Positions 1 to 12,414 of a stretch of DNA of 55,541 nucleotides are shown in pieces. The first letter of the stretch is position 1. Each line of letters opens with the position of its first letter. Source of the stretch: Rhizophlyctis rosea (taxonomy: Eukaryota; Chytridiomycota; Chytridiomycetes; Rhizophlyctidales; Rhizophlyctidaceae); assembly GCA_027596075.1 (NCBI GenBank), contig JADGJC010000277.1, positions 1 to 55,541 of the forward strand. The letters run 5' to 3'. The notes under the pieces are model-generated. The model did no database searches and was not told where the DNA came from. It saw only the letters and a program-made list of their open reading frames with translations. Both the position numbers and the translations under genes were made by a program.

Positions 1-2669
1 TAGGGAGTTCTTTTGCACATTGTATGATATTTTTGTTTGGGGGTCTTGTCTTGTCAAATACGTTTGTTGATTTCATGTGAGGTCGTGGCTTTGGAGCTGG
101 TTATTGCCTTTGTATTGAAAAGCTGTTTGGGCAGGGCTTGTATTTTCGAACGGACGAAGTTTGGCAACTTGGTTCATATGTCCTCTGGTCACCAGCTTGG
201 AACCCGTTTTACGCCTCACGCGAAAATAATACCAGAATGGAAAGGAAAAAACAAGCATGGGCGGCAGAAGTGCAAGCCCATTTGGTTCCTGGGAATGCAG
301 ATGCCGGCTTTTGACAGTGTGATGATTGGACTTATCAACTTGCTTGGCGAATAACTGATTGACTTGCATTGATGTTGGGAGACTTCCCTTCGAGCTTTAT
401 GGCAAACAAATCCGGTTGTGCCCGAATGCCGGGGGTGCATCTCATGGGAAATGGAGCAATGGCTCGCTTCGAAGCGAACTTCTTGCTGTTGCCCATTGGT
501 AATATGACCCATCATCTTTTTTTGGGTTTCTGTCGACTTGGAAGGCGAGGTCGGCTTTTACGGGGGAAGAGTTTGAGCAATGAGAGCTACCAATAGTGAT
601 GTACATCCTGGAAGTGCAGTAAGGTCATCTTTCTGGAATGTAAGCAGATCACACGACTACTTTTTTGCTGTGTGTGACATATCACTTTCTGCAGGCCTTC
701 ACAGCAGAGACAGATAGACAACTCGACGAGAAAAAGGAAGGTCTTTGACGGCAAGCCAATTTGTGACGATACCGACAGTGACCGCATCCCATTCTTAACT
801 ACCTCTTCAGTTCGTCAGATCATGCAACATGATTGACCATGAATCATTGACTCTACTTTCTTGACAGCCTTATCCCCAAAGATACTTGCACAACATGCAA
901 CTTGGTCGACCAATTCCTGTCAAGTCTTTGTCAGCTTAGCAATGTGCTCTGGAAAAGAGACACTACAGGCTGTGACTGAGATGAATGCCTATAAAGGCCG
1001 TTATGTGCTGCGCCAAAGCGTCCGGCTTCTATTTGCAACTTATCACGATGACGATCTAGTTGTCAGCAAAATTTTGCATTCATGAAAGGACATGGTCGTC
1101 TTGGATTTGTCGCAGGAGAAGCTCCACTGAAATGACACGATGAGAGCGCTTGGGTTTTGCATTCGCTCAACAGCTGGTGCCAGTTCTGGGTTCCAACTTT
1201 GGTTAGGTATATTTTTTCAAGTCTTCTTGATCTTGTAGAAAATGGAGAATATATGACACGATTCCCTGCACGTTCCACCATAAGATGAAAATCTACCATA
1301 CCAATCGCGTCGAAGGACAGTAAGGACCCTGAAACGCGTGGCACGCGCCGGTCAATGCTCAAGGGGGGCACACTTATTTTCTGCTACAACATATTGTCGA
1401 GAAAGGTCAGTTGATGCTTTACATTGTTCTCCTTCTGTTGATCAAGCAATGTTGAGCACTACTGTTCTGGCACTCCTCTCGTCCCCTTTCGCATATCCGT
1501 TTCTGGTCCTGTCGCAGCTCTTTTCGATGAGTGCATACCATGAGTCTTGAAGATGCAAGCAAAAAGTATGAGGAGCCAACCAAACGGTCACAGTGATCAG
1601 CATGTCGGGACGTTTTGCACAACGGACTGTCTTTGCCTTTCAGTTTCGTAAGACGACCCTTGATGGCGATGACTATTGTCCCAGTCATTCTGATTGTGGT
1701 GGCATAGAAAGGCGGACGGGAAGAGTCGTGTACTGCTTCCTTGACCTCGAAGATGTGGCATTGGCGCTGGGCATCTTCAGAGCGTTAGTACTGTTAGTCT
1801 TTGGGCGCTTACCATTGTGTTATCAGCTATGCTGTAAGCTCTCAAAAGTCTCTCAATGATCGATAAAGAACGAAAACGTTTCAAAAGAAGGGGAAAAACG
1901 GTCTATGTGGATGTCGGTGGAATCGCATGTGGAATGCTGTAAGTTCAAGGGGATGGCACTCGGAAGCAACGGCAACGGAATTCCATTGAGTCTGGTGATG
2001 TGACAAGCTCGCCCCCTCAAAACATGAGAAACATGTCTGGGTAACTGCAACCTATTGAATCACAGAGTTTCTACTAGTCATCAGTCGGTTTTCAACCAGG
2101 CAGTTCCATGGTTGGGCCAGTCCGCTGTTGTAGTGTATGAATCTTCTTTTCGGTGGTCGGCAGCATTGCATTCGCACGCCTAAAAAACCGTCCCCTGATG
2201 GAGTTGATGATATGCCGTCAAGTTGTGAGGATGGAAAAGAAATACATCCAACCAGAGACCGAATGGAACGAAATGAGGAAGACGTTGCAGTCTTCGTTGC
2301 ACTCTTCGTGCACCATTGCAGGAAAGGAGTCTAGTTTTCACAATCCAGTTTTGATTAAGATCCTTTATCCACTTTCGGCTACATGCGGATTGGAATGTGG
2401 TCGCATGTGGTGAGCTTTGTGCCCAAACCTCAAAACTGAGTGGGAACGTAATTGATCTATCAACAACGATGAGTCCCCTTGATAGTTTTTGCACTTCGGA
2501 TTCCCTGCACTGGTCGCAAAGCACAAAAACAAGTGAAGACTGTCCAACATCAACAATGCATGGCAATCACGAGGGGCAAGGACGGAGAGCATGTGAGAAT
2601 AAAGATACCTTTTGTGTTGGACTTTTGACAGCGAACTAGCCACATTACTAGCCACCAATTTCTCCCACA
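1..2669. other. Intergenic or gene-free stretch
   Basis: I see no convincing gene here. The open frames are all short (about 130 codons or less) and overlap on both strands. They have low-complexity or random composition, and I recognise no family motif in any of them. The right edge is the 3' side of the SWI3-like gene, which ends at 2670 on the minus strand. The stretch could hold decayed transposon sequence or regulatory DNA of a gene left of the window, but nothing in the bases proves either. Confidence 0.5.
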
Positions 2670-5313
2670 CTACTCCAACGGAATAACGAACCCCCCACCA
2701 TCCCTTCCAATTCCCTCCCCCAACATCGCCCCCTTCTCCTCAACAACAACCTTCGTCCCAGGCCCCCTCAAAAACCCCGACCCAACCTCAGTCATAAACT
2801 CCCCAAACGCCCCCCTAACCCCTCCACCCGCCATTCCACCAACCGGCGACGTCGTCGCCGCCGTCCCCGTCAAACTTTCCACCCCACCATTCAAGCTCAA
2901 ACTCCCCAACCTCCTCTGCAACGCCACCCTTCCCTCCCAAACACTCCTCCGTTCCTTCTCCACCTCCCTCCTCTCCCATTCCAACACACCCTCCAACTCC
3001 TCAAAATGCCGCATCTTGATCTGCATCTTCTCAAGCTGAAGCTTGACAAGCTCCGACGTCAGTTTTTGCATTTCGGTTTCTTCGAGTTTGGCGAGGGTGT
3101 AGGATTTTGCCGCCGCGGCGCCTAGGGCGGCGGCGGCGGTCGTGGTGAGGTTTGGCGGTTGGGTAAGGGGGGTTGGTTGGTGTTGGGGTTCGGGAGTGGT
3201 TGGGGCCGTGACGCCTGTTGTGAGCATGGCGGGGGCAACGAGAGAGGAGGTGGCGTGGATGGGCGTGGGGGTAAGGAAATCGCGCTTGACGGAAGAGTCG
3301 TCTTGGTCGATGTTCATTGCGTCCTCTGTAGGCTTTTGGACATCCGACTGCTGCGTTGCAGCGGATGTTCCGGCTTGACCGGCACCCGCTGCACTTCCCG
3401 TCTCCAAGTCGTCCTGACCCTGTGCCCCACTAACAGTAGCCGCACCACCTTCAACGCCCTTCCCCTTCCCTTTAGCGGCAATCTTCGCCGCCTTCCCCTC
3501 CTCAACCTTCTGCACGGCTGCCTTCGAAGCAGCCTCCGCGACATCCCTCGGCACAAGTCCCGCCAAAAATGCCGCAATTCCCAACACAGGGTTCTCACCA
3601 GCCCCCAACACACCCTTTTTCGTCAACCCTTCCAAAATTGTCTCCACATTGGCGGCCGCTGGTCCTCCACTCGCCCCCGCACTCACCGCTGCCTCCGCGG
3701 CACTCACCGTCCCAGTCCCACCAACCACCTCCTCAATCGAAGTCTTCCCACCAAACTTCTCTTCGATGGGCAACCTCAAAAACTTGACAACACACTGCTC
3801 CCGAGTCCTAGTTCCAACATGCTCGCTGATCTTCCCCCAATCGTCCTCGTACATCTCCAAGCCTTCAAGCAACAAAAGCGTTTCCTGATCATTCCACTCT
3901 TCATCACTTCCATGCTTGGTCGTCTGTTCCACAACCTTCAAAAAGTCGCCGCTGAAATGGCTGGACGGGAAACGACCTTCCAAGTAGCAGTTTGGGCAGA
4001 GATCCAAGCCGGACGGAGGAGGTTTGGAACTGTGGTACCGTACGAGTGTGCAATCGACACCGCAAGTGGTGCAAGAGACGCGGGGCTTTGTGGTTGGGGG
4101 TGTTGCTGGACGTGGCGCATAGATGTTTTTGGAGAGAGCTAAGTTCGTAGGTAGGGAAGCATCTTGTTGGTGGGTCAGGGTTGCGGCGGCAGTTGAGGCG
4201 CCTTCGGTTTTGGTGATCAGAGGTGATGGAGACGGCTTTGGGAGGGGAACAGCTGGAAATACAGACTGGAGACCACGTGGGGTGTCGGCCGTCACACGGA
4301 AGTGTCCCGTGAACGCGGGTCCCACCGTTGAAGGTCGCGAGTCGGGGTCAACCTTGAGGGCATAAGAGTTAATATAGATCTTGATCCGCAGATTTACAGA
4401 TTTCGACAACAAAGTGTCGCAAAATGCATTCAAAAACAGAGATGAAGGAGCGTCAACACATCATAGACCAACCTGGTAGTTGATCAAACCCCACTGCTCC
4501 AAAAACGCATGCACCCTCACAATGGCACACACATCTCCCGCCAAATTTCTCCTACATGCTGTGACCGTCAAATACTCTGTTGGGTTCAGCCTGTACGTGT
4601 TGATCATAAAGTCGCGATAATCCTTGTAGACTTGTGGCGTTTTTGACTTGTTTTTGTTGTTAAAGAATTCCGGTAGGGCTTTGCGTTCATTGTCGTGGAT
4701 GCGCGAGATGTTAAACCAGACTGCATACGAGGGGATGATAATCTCATGAGGTTGTGGGACGAGGTGTTTTGTTGCGGAGGAGGGTTGAGGGGGGAGGTCG
4801 AGGATTTTGAGCGGTAGACCTGTACCATCTAGCGTGGTTTGCTGATCTGTATCCAAGCGAAGCATGCATGATCAATATAAAATGATTTCTCACAGCACCA
4901 TCACATCAACAAAAGTACCCACCTCCAGCAGCAGCAGATGAAGCCCTGTCCTTCGGATCCACTTCCATCAAATCCGTAGGAGCAGCGGTTACAGCAGCAG
5001 AGGAGCCGCCATGCCCGCCGTCTCCTTGTCCGACACCAGTCAATCCACCGGCTCCTCCATGCTCGCCTCCATGATGACCAGCATGGTGGTGCACGCCACT
5101 GTCAGTGTCCAGTTCATCCCCATGTTCAAGATGATATTGATGATGTTGGTGATGATCTTGAGAGGTATCTAGGCCTCCATCGTCGTCCTGGTCTATCCTG
5201 TCTGGTCCACCTAAACCCCCGAAGATCGGGTCAGCACCAAAACGAAGGCCCTCCGTCGCACGGGGATCGGCGTCGTAGAACGATGCACCGGGTGAGTCTG
5301 CGTAATCGCTCAT
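2670..5313 (-). CDS. RSC8/SWI3: SWI3/RSC8 (SMARCC-type) chromatin-remodelling subunit
   Basis: Scaffold subunit of SWI/SNF- or RSC-type nucleosome remodellers, acting in the nucleus. Three exons fit in phase: 5313-4923, 4846-4473 and 4352-2670, giving about 815 residues. The order is: an acidic and histidine-rich N-terminus; a SWIRM domain (about 160-290, with the family-typical stretch ending [20 protein letters not shown] across the second intron); a ZZ-like zinc finger (about 347-390, CTTCGVDC then CPNC); a SANT domain (about 405-456, [18 protein letters not shown]); an Ala/Pro-rich linker; and a coiled coil (about 680-745, rich in Glu, Lys and Leu) that in this family mediates dimerisation and subunit contact. 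The start is the ATG at 5313, chosen because it opens the acidic N-terminus and every exon joins in phase. Orthology to SWI3 rather than RSC8 cannot be settled by eye. Confidence 0.93.
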
Positions 5314-6040
5314 CTGTTTGTAAATCTGTACACGAATCGTCAACAACCGCCGAAGACCAGTGTGTGGAAAGTGGGAAGATCTATAGCGTGGGAACACCGA
5401 GCAGGAGCATGTCCGAACGACCTCACCCTTGGCTGAATCTGCTTACTCTCCGCCCTAATAGCCCACCCGATCCAGAAGTGGCAGATCCTATTCGTCCCGT
5501 ATTCTCTTGCGTGCTGGTGGTGTTTGTGAAAGCAGGTCACTTGCACGGCCTGGGTAGTTGTTACTCCTGTAAATTGAGATGTTGGGATGGGTGGGAAATG
5601 GAGCAAACATGATGTCCACCCCATTGAATCTTGACCAAGCGCGACTGTGGATCCAGTGCGGATAGGCTCATTTGCAGCCAATCACGTAAGCAAGAAATAG
5701 GGGTCCATTCAAAGGGTCCTTGCCATTTTTGCATTTGCAAAGCATGGGTCTACCATTGTTACCCCAGAAAGTGATATCAAGTGTTGGAACATCACGCTTA
5801 GGATAACTTATCATAGACACCGGCAATACATACCGGTATATGAGTCCACCTAACGGACCTCTGTATCAATGATACACTCCATGGCTGCCCCTGCTGCGGC
5901 CTTGGAATAATGGGAATGGCAAAAGAACAGAATATCGCAGAACTCGGGAACCCACTCCACATTCTCATCTACATTGTGGATGAAAGTTCAAGAATATCAA
6001 CCCAACGTGAGTTCATTGATTTGTCAAAGTATATACATTG
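5314..6040. other. Intergenic region between two minus-strand genes
   Basis: About 730 bases upstream of the SWI3-like gene and downstream of the next minus-strand gene. The part just above 5313 should carry the SWI3-like promoter. Around 5820-5845 the motif ACCGG recurs in short partly palindromic copies (ACCGGCAAT, then TACCGGTA). I see no gene or RNA in it. Confidence 0.5.
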
Positions 6041-7400
6041 TCACTTGGAAATTGAGTATTTAGAGTCAACCCTATGCATACTGGCAACAGGCTCATCCGG
6101 CGCATTGACTACCAATGCTACCGATTTCAGTAAAGCCCGCACCTCCCGCAACCATTCCTTTGTCTCCTCCATAGAGCCATCTCCCCGGGCGACAGCGCCT
6201 GCGGTCAGATTGCTGCCAATGAAATTAGATGTGCGGCCCTGTATAGACTGTGAGAATCGACCGAGGTTGGCTTCGTGAGATGTTGCTACGTTCAGGACAA
6301 AGTCCATAATCTTGCTGAGGCCGACAAGTTTCGCCACGAGTGGATTGAGGACGTCTTTCGTGACGTCTCCGGTGGACGTGGAAGAGGCAGGTCGGAAGTA
6401 TGGAATGGATTCCATGAATGCGGTAGCGGAATCATTGTTTTCCAAAATTCGTACTGCTGCACGGGACGGGTATTAGTCAAAGGCATGATTTGACTTTAGG
6501 CTAATCAGATGTCACATACCAAATGCAGCACTTGCCAGAGCCCAAGAAACGACCACTGCTTTAGCTTCCCACATTGCCCAATGCACAGTGGAAGCACCGG
6601 TTTGTAGCAGCCGACAGAAAGCAACAAGGCCCACCGCGCATCCCAACCCAGAAAGGCACTGTGCAACATCGCACCCACAAACTCGCAACTTCTTCGTTTC
6701 GTCCTCCGTATTCACATCTGCGCCGCCGAGCAATGGCAGCTCCTCCCCTCTGGCCGAATCAAACCCATTCACAATTTCGATGCCCTCTATAATATTCTTG
6801 ATGCATGCTTCTAAGAGTCTTACAACTTCCCGCACAGATCTGGTGACTTTCTGGGCTTCGCGGATGCGGTGAGAGAGGTACTCAAGCTGCGAGCTGTCGC
6901 TTTTGAAGCGGCCAGTGGTGAGATTGTCGAGGTATTTGATTAACTTCTCGCTGTGGGCGTAAGATTGCACGGAGGCGTCCCGGATTAGATGTATCGCTTC
7001 CGTGAAGTGTTTTCTACAAATTGTTTCAATATCAAAGAATCCGAATATACCTAACCTGATGATAATGACATTTCGTCAGGGAACTTACTTTGCAGCAGAT
7101 TCAGGCCCAAATCGCTCATCCAAAAGCGCGGCAAACTCCTGATTGGCCGCATTTCTCATTTTGGGTGCAAGGACCGGACCATCGAGCGCGGAGAAAATTT
7201 GGCGAATTCTAGATATCTCATGAATCACCGCTACATGTAGGTGAATGTAATCGGTACTTGGTCAGAAACTGGCGCAAATAAACCGGTACGTAGCTAGAAC
7301 GCTCACCTTCCGTATGTCCCGCCACATCTTCAATTGGCGGCAAGTTGATCCCAACGAAGGGATGGTGAACACCGTTGCGGGAGAACATGGTCATATTCAT
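6041..7400 (-). CDS. Hypothetical protein, helical with hydrophobic segments
   Basis: A probable four-exon gene of roughly 380 residues that I do not recognise. The start is one of three nearby ATGs (7400, 7394, 7388). Exon 1 ends near 7307 at a GTGAGC donor. A second exon (about 7210-7090) includes FSALDGPVLAPKMRNAANQE, and a third (about 7015-6514) is helical and rich in Leu, Glu and Arg. It is followed by a cysteine-rich hydrophobic part (LGCAVGLVAFCRLLQTGAS and VVVSWALASAAF) that looks membrane-inserted. The last exon joins in phase at Ala and runs to the TGA at 6041. The layout (helical bundle, hydrophobic pair, helical tail) suggests a membrane-associated protein, but no function can be given. 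It is divergent from the small gene at 7656, sharing an upstream region of about 250 bases. Confidence 0.6.
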
Positions 7401-7655
7401 GACCTTCAGCCTTCAGTCTTTACAATCCTACAAGGAACTCTGATAGGCGGCAAGAATATATGGGAGAAGGGAAATCGACGAGTGCACTTGGGTGGGTCCA
7501 CGAACCTTCGATGTGGAGCTGCCGATGGAGAACTCAGCCACGACACGTTTCTGTTTGCATGATGCTCAGGTCAAATTTTCTTTTCGAAGGAGGTGTCATC
7601 ACCGCAAGATCCTCCTGCAAGACCGAGAAAACTTTCCTCACGCAGTCCACCATCG

Positions 7656-7980
7656 ATGCATCGTGGCCTTCTGGATGAATGTTCTAGGCAAATGAAGGAG
7701 ACGTTGCTGGACGTGATAGCGGGCTTAGAAGGATGTGCAGTCCCACCCACCCTGCTGGAGCCTGGATGCGCCCCGGTATGTATCTGTGGCAAGCCCTCAG
7801 GCCCTCAAAGGCTAAAGCGGTGTGCTAATCTGTGCTCCGAAACTCGGAGGTTCAAAGGAGAGCAAAGTGTCTTCCGCCTTGGCATCCTTGCACGCGTTCC
7901 TGCAGAATGTGGCAGGATGGTCACAAAAGGAAGTGAAGGAAGCCGCTCATCTCATTCAAGCTCGTGGAGACAGGATCTAA
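7656..7980 (+). CDS. Possible small helical protein, two exons
   Basis: A tentative gene of 80 residues. Exon 1 is 7656-7775 (starts MHRGLLDECSRQMKETLLDV) and ends at a GTATGT donor. The intron has a CTAAT branch-like site near 7825. Exon 2 is 7858-7980 and contains SALASLHAFLQNVAGWSQKE, ending in TAA at 7978. Both exons have an amphipathic helical composition and join in phase 0. The same frame stays open for 41 more codons after the TAA, up to a TGA at 8104, again with protein-like composition (VQLLRDNLETGNESLVAG). The true product may therefore be longer (unrecognised intron, sequence error or readthrough), or the gene may be broken. No family is recognised. Confidence 0.35.
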
Positions 7981-8597
7981 GCCTTCATGCAGGTTCAACT
8001 CCTTCGTGATAACTTGGAGACAGGAAACGAAAGTCTCGTGGCGGGAGACCCTCAAGGCGCAGGTGAAGCCATTGCCAGAACCCGCTCTAGCACCTCTCCA
8101 CCTTGATAGCGCCCTTGGGTCTTATGCATCCCATTCATTTGGTACAGCCTCCTGCCTCCATCCAGTCGGGCATTTGTGTAAGTAAGTACAGGTCACAATC
8201 ATGCGCTGATGGGCATTTCAGTTTTGTGGGTCGTTTGTGTCCAGACGCGGGCCAGCAGGGCCAACTCTTACAGTTCAACAGCTGCGCCACAATCAAGAGC
8301 CGGTCTCGCGAGAAAACACCTTCCTCACTTTTAGCTTGAAAGGCACGAAGGGTTGAATCTACCTATATATGAAGGAAGACGCATCTATTCGGCACGGACT
8401 GAGTTCCTAGGTTGTTCCGCCACTCGTTAGGCAGATTGTATGCCCGCTTCTTAGGGGTGGATCGTGACTTCTTGTAACGGTGCGAACTGTGCACACCTTT
8501 GTCGCGCAACATTTCTTTCCCGAAGTAAGCTACGCAGTTCATTTCCGCGATATATATTTTGCACAATGCTAACCTAATCCTTTTCCCTGATAGAATA
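7981..8597. other. Intergenic region with probable lipase 5' leader
   Basis: The first 126 bases continue the open frame of the small gene at 7656. The rest precedes the lipase start. A CTAAC and pyrimidine run followed by CTGATAG just before the ATG at 8598 looks like the 3' end of an intron in the 5' leader of the lipase gene. No other gene is seen. Confidence 0.4.
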
Positions 8598-11500
8598 ATG
8601 GCCGTGTCCGGGAAGAACCAAGCGGCTCCCAAACCTTCCCTGACCGCAAAGCGTCCAGGCTCTTTGGGAGCCACCACTACGACAAGGACAGCAAGGAAGC
8701 GCATAGACGATCCGACCTCAATCAAAAATGCGGCGATGAAAATACATGCAACCGCGAACACTAAGCAAGATCAGCCAATCGACAAGCCGGCACCGGCCTC
8801 CGATTCGTCCTCCTCCAAATCCTGGTTCTTCCAACTCGGCATCGTTGCGCAAGTGCGCACCAATGTACATCCCCAATTCCTCGTCCTAGCCATCCTCGTC
8901 ATCCTGTGTGCTATCATCTTTGGCAAGTTCTTGACTACAGTCTTCGGCCTGTTCAGATTGGCTCGTATGGTGCTTAAGTGCACAATCTTGCTTCTCGTCG
9001 GTGCCGCGATCAGCAGTGCCATCGCACTTCCCTTCGCGTACGTCTTCAGCCATCAGCATTACCGACAAGTCAAAGATGAGACTTACGGGTTCTGGGAGTT
9101 TGTTACGGGATGGATGTTGACTGTGGCAGCCTTTATTTTGTCGTGCATCCGCAGAAGCACCGTCAGTGACGGGAACGATAATGGGGATCCGCCGGCATGG
9201 AGTGAACACATCTGGCAAATCCCAAGACGGACACGATTTGGTATAGATCCAAATTTGTTGCCGTTGGTTCATGTATAACACTTCCCCTAACTTTCAGCAT
9301 CACCATAATCCAGGATCTAACAAGCGAGTTCCCCTCAGTCGAGAAAACATCTACAGTGCCTGTCTGCTCTCAGTCGCTACCTACATCACCAACAAATTAC
9401 AACTCCAAAAGTTCTTCACTCCCTCCGAAAATCCCAATCGATTCGTACATATCATCCCTCGAGTCTATAAAGACATTACTTATATTGTGGCATGGATCAA
9501 CGACGATGAGACTTATATCGCTTTTCGGGGCACTGACCATATGCGGGACGTGATGACGGACTTGAACGTCAAAGGCAAGGTATGATATTGCCAACCCCTT
9601 TCAAAACAGTACAACATTGTCAGCCCCAGCTGAACGCGTTCTAGGTTGGAAATGGTGGAAGCACTCACAGTGGTAAGGCACCAGCTCATTTGGCGTAATG
9701 CGTTCGAATCAGCCGAGTTCATTGTTCCCCCAACAGGCTTCACAATAGACGCGGAGAAAGTCCTGGCGGACGTCAAGCAAATACTGATGGACAGATGCGC
9801 TCGTGGCACAAAGAAGCATAAGCTGATACTGTGTGGACATTCACTGGGAGGCGCCAGGTTCGTTCGAAGGCTTCGTATCACATCTCGGAGTTGTTCTGCG
9901 GTATTCTTTGCTCAATCACGTCGGTACCTCCCAGAGCTCATTGCTGTCACCTATCCATCAAACGTGGCACCGGCTTCTTCCACAACAACTTCGACGTCGT
10001 CTCCATCGGGTTCGGCGCGCCTTACTTCGGATGCCCTAATATTGCTGCCGAAATCTTCGACCAGAACCGCGACATCAACTTCGTTACCGTTGTCAATAGG
10101 AGGGACCCGGTTCCGGGAATCCTGAATACTATTCAAACACTGGCCGTTTTGCGAGAATGGTACAAAAACAATCCGGCGATGATCATGCTGCTTGAAAACC
10201 TCGGAGTGAGTGGCGTATTTGAAGATATGAGAAGGCTGGTTGTCAACTGTCCATCAAACTGATGCAGAACCCTTTTTTTAAAACTTGCTGCAGAACGCAG
10301 GTGCCATGATCCTAAAATCCGTACAGGCCCTTTACCCCTTGACATTCAGCATTCAGCAGCTCAAGACGCAAGCCGTGAGCGTTTTGCGCAAAACGATCTT
10401 CCGAGGCGGAGCGGAGTGTGTATTGAGTTATTTCAAAAAAGGTGACAAGTGAAAGATTGGCTTGAGACTAGCATTTCCGCCTGACTAAAACCGCATCTTT
10501 AGAAAACATCGAAAAGGCCTACACCCCCAAGGCACTTGACCACCTTGCTCAAGCTATGAATATCTTCACGCCGGCTGGAACCTACATCTTCTTATCAACA
10601 CCTGCGACACATGACCAGAACTTTGGAAGTCCCGAGCAAGGACACCTGGCACCCCTGCACACGACCGCCAAACAATTCGGACAAGATCGCGTATCGTTCA
10701 AAGTGGTAACCAACATCAAGTTGGTGGACGATCTGCTTAGCTGGAAGGACGACTTCAAGGTTGCTGATGTTGCTAGGGTATGGTTTTCACAGATTCGTCT
10801 ACTCTTTGCCATAGGCACAGCTAACCTTCCGTCACAGCATAGCGCAGAAGGGTATTTGCGAATCATGATGAGCATGCCCGAATTCAATGTACAGCTGGAC
10901 CTGCTGGCACCTGTAATGGAGGCAGATGTAGCAGGTGAGCTTAGAAAACTTTCCAAAGGGTCAGCCAGCGAGATAGGTAAAACTCACCAACATTGCCGCC
11001 TGCAGACCCTCACGAAAATATGGTCGCGATGAGACCCACTATCCTTAAGAAGAAGATTATGACTGTGATCACTCGCGACATTGCACAAAAGATGGAGGAA
11101 CTTCTCGAGACGGACATTCGAACAGCAGGTACGCTAATTTGCAACTGTCTGCCCCCAGAAGAATGCCATAAAGTCACGATTTCTTACATCCGTAACCAGA
11201 TGGGCGCTTCCAAGCCGCCAGCATCATATGCAGTGGTCCCGTCATCCTGCGAGAGCTGGATCCCATCATGGCCAAACTCGGCGAGGACGCACATTGGGAC
11301 GTTTACCTGGGTGCTCTACAACCATGGAAGGACGACTTCGAAGCAGTCTGGTCAAACTTGACGGCCTTCGTCTGGGACGCATCCAAAACATCCGCAATCA
11401 TCGTTGAAGCCTTCACCGAACTGCACGACGACGACATATTGTACATGGACTTGTTCAGCCACCACTTCCGGAATGAAGGGGCGGTGCTTCCTGGTCGACT

Positions 11501-12214
11501 TTCGGAATGGGCGACGGAGCTTAAGAATGATTTGGCGACGCTTGAAGAGAGGATGAAGAATATTAGTAACAAGATTGGACAACACATCACGGCGTACATG
11601 GTGGACGCACAGCAAAATCAACAGTGGGCGGATAATGCCAAGACGCGGAAGTTCGTATGGGTTGCTACTGCTGTTGCCGGGGCGCTTGCTGCTCCTGTTG
11701 TCGCCCCACTTGCAGCTGGTGCAGTTGGTAAGTCAGAGAAAGCAGGCCCGAGCCCTCAGTTTCGGAGAAGATATCTCAGAATTCCCGTCTCCCAATAGGT
11801 GTTGCTGGCGTCGTGGCTGCCACCGGAGTTGGCGGTGGGTTGTGGGCAAATGCTAAACAGGCCTGTAAGTATATGCTTCCATATCGAAGATTGATCATTT
11901 TCCCCAATACGCTAATGTCACATTGCAATCACTACGTTCTTCCCACAGATTACGCCCAGAAAGAACAGCAAAACCGACAAGCCAAAGAAGACGGCGAAGA
12001 TGTCCATCCCAAGATTCTCGACATTGCAATGCTAATGACGGTCTTGGCGACGGCCTGGACCCATTTGGCAGGGTCGTTCGATTCATTGGTGGAGCAGATC
12101 AAAGAGGGTCATCTGAAGATTGGGGATGTCGAGTATCAAGAGCATGTAGAAGAGTGGGAAAACCTCAAAGAACTGATGGCGGTTTTGAATGAGGAGTTGA
12201 GGAGGGATGCATAA
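8598..12214 (+). CDS. Class 3 lipase with N-terminal membrane segments and long helical C-terminal extension
   Basis: Predicted triacylglycerol or phospholipid hydrolase of the alpha/beta-hydrolase class 3 (fungal lipase) family. Early exons are 8598-9240, 9314-9579, 9645-9672, 9737-9857 and a fifth from 9935; more follow. An N-terminal cytosolic tail leads to two or three hydrophobic segments (about residues 95-150 and 175-200). The lipase core shows YIAFRGTDHMRDV, the HSGF motif restored by a phase-1 splice at 9672/9737, the nucleophile elbow GHSLGGA near 9835, and NRRDPVPG, likely holding the catalytic Asp, near 10100. A catalytic His is not assigned. The C-terminal half (from about 10990) is not lipase-like: long amphipathic helices, an Ala/Gly/Val-rich hydrophobic stretch around 11660-11860 split by an intron, then more helix to the TAA at 12212. 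Middle exon edges are approximate. Function in membrane lipid turnover is inferred. Confidence 0.85.
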
Positions 12215-12414
12215 AACAGCATAGACTACTCGCATATGACATGTAACATTTGACATATAAAAGACAAAGTCTGTAACCGTATCGCGCCATTACTTTCCCC
12301 ATTCAGAATTCACTCTGGTCGATATGAAATCAATTTTTGAGGACCAAAAAGATGACTGCCAAAAAGCATTGGCCTTCTCAACAGTTCTTATATTTTCACA
12401 CCACCGTCAATCCA

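Noticed and set aside
3159..4142. 327-codon open frame on the plus strand
   Set aside because: It lies antisense to the conserved SWI3-like last exon and its sequence has no family features; it is a shadow of the real gene.
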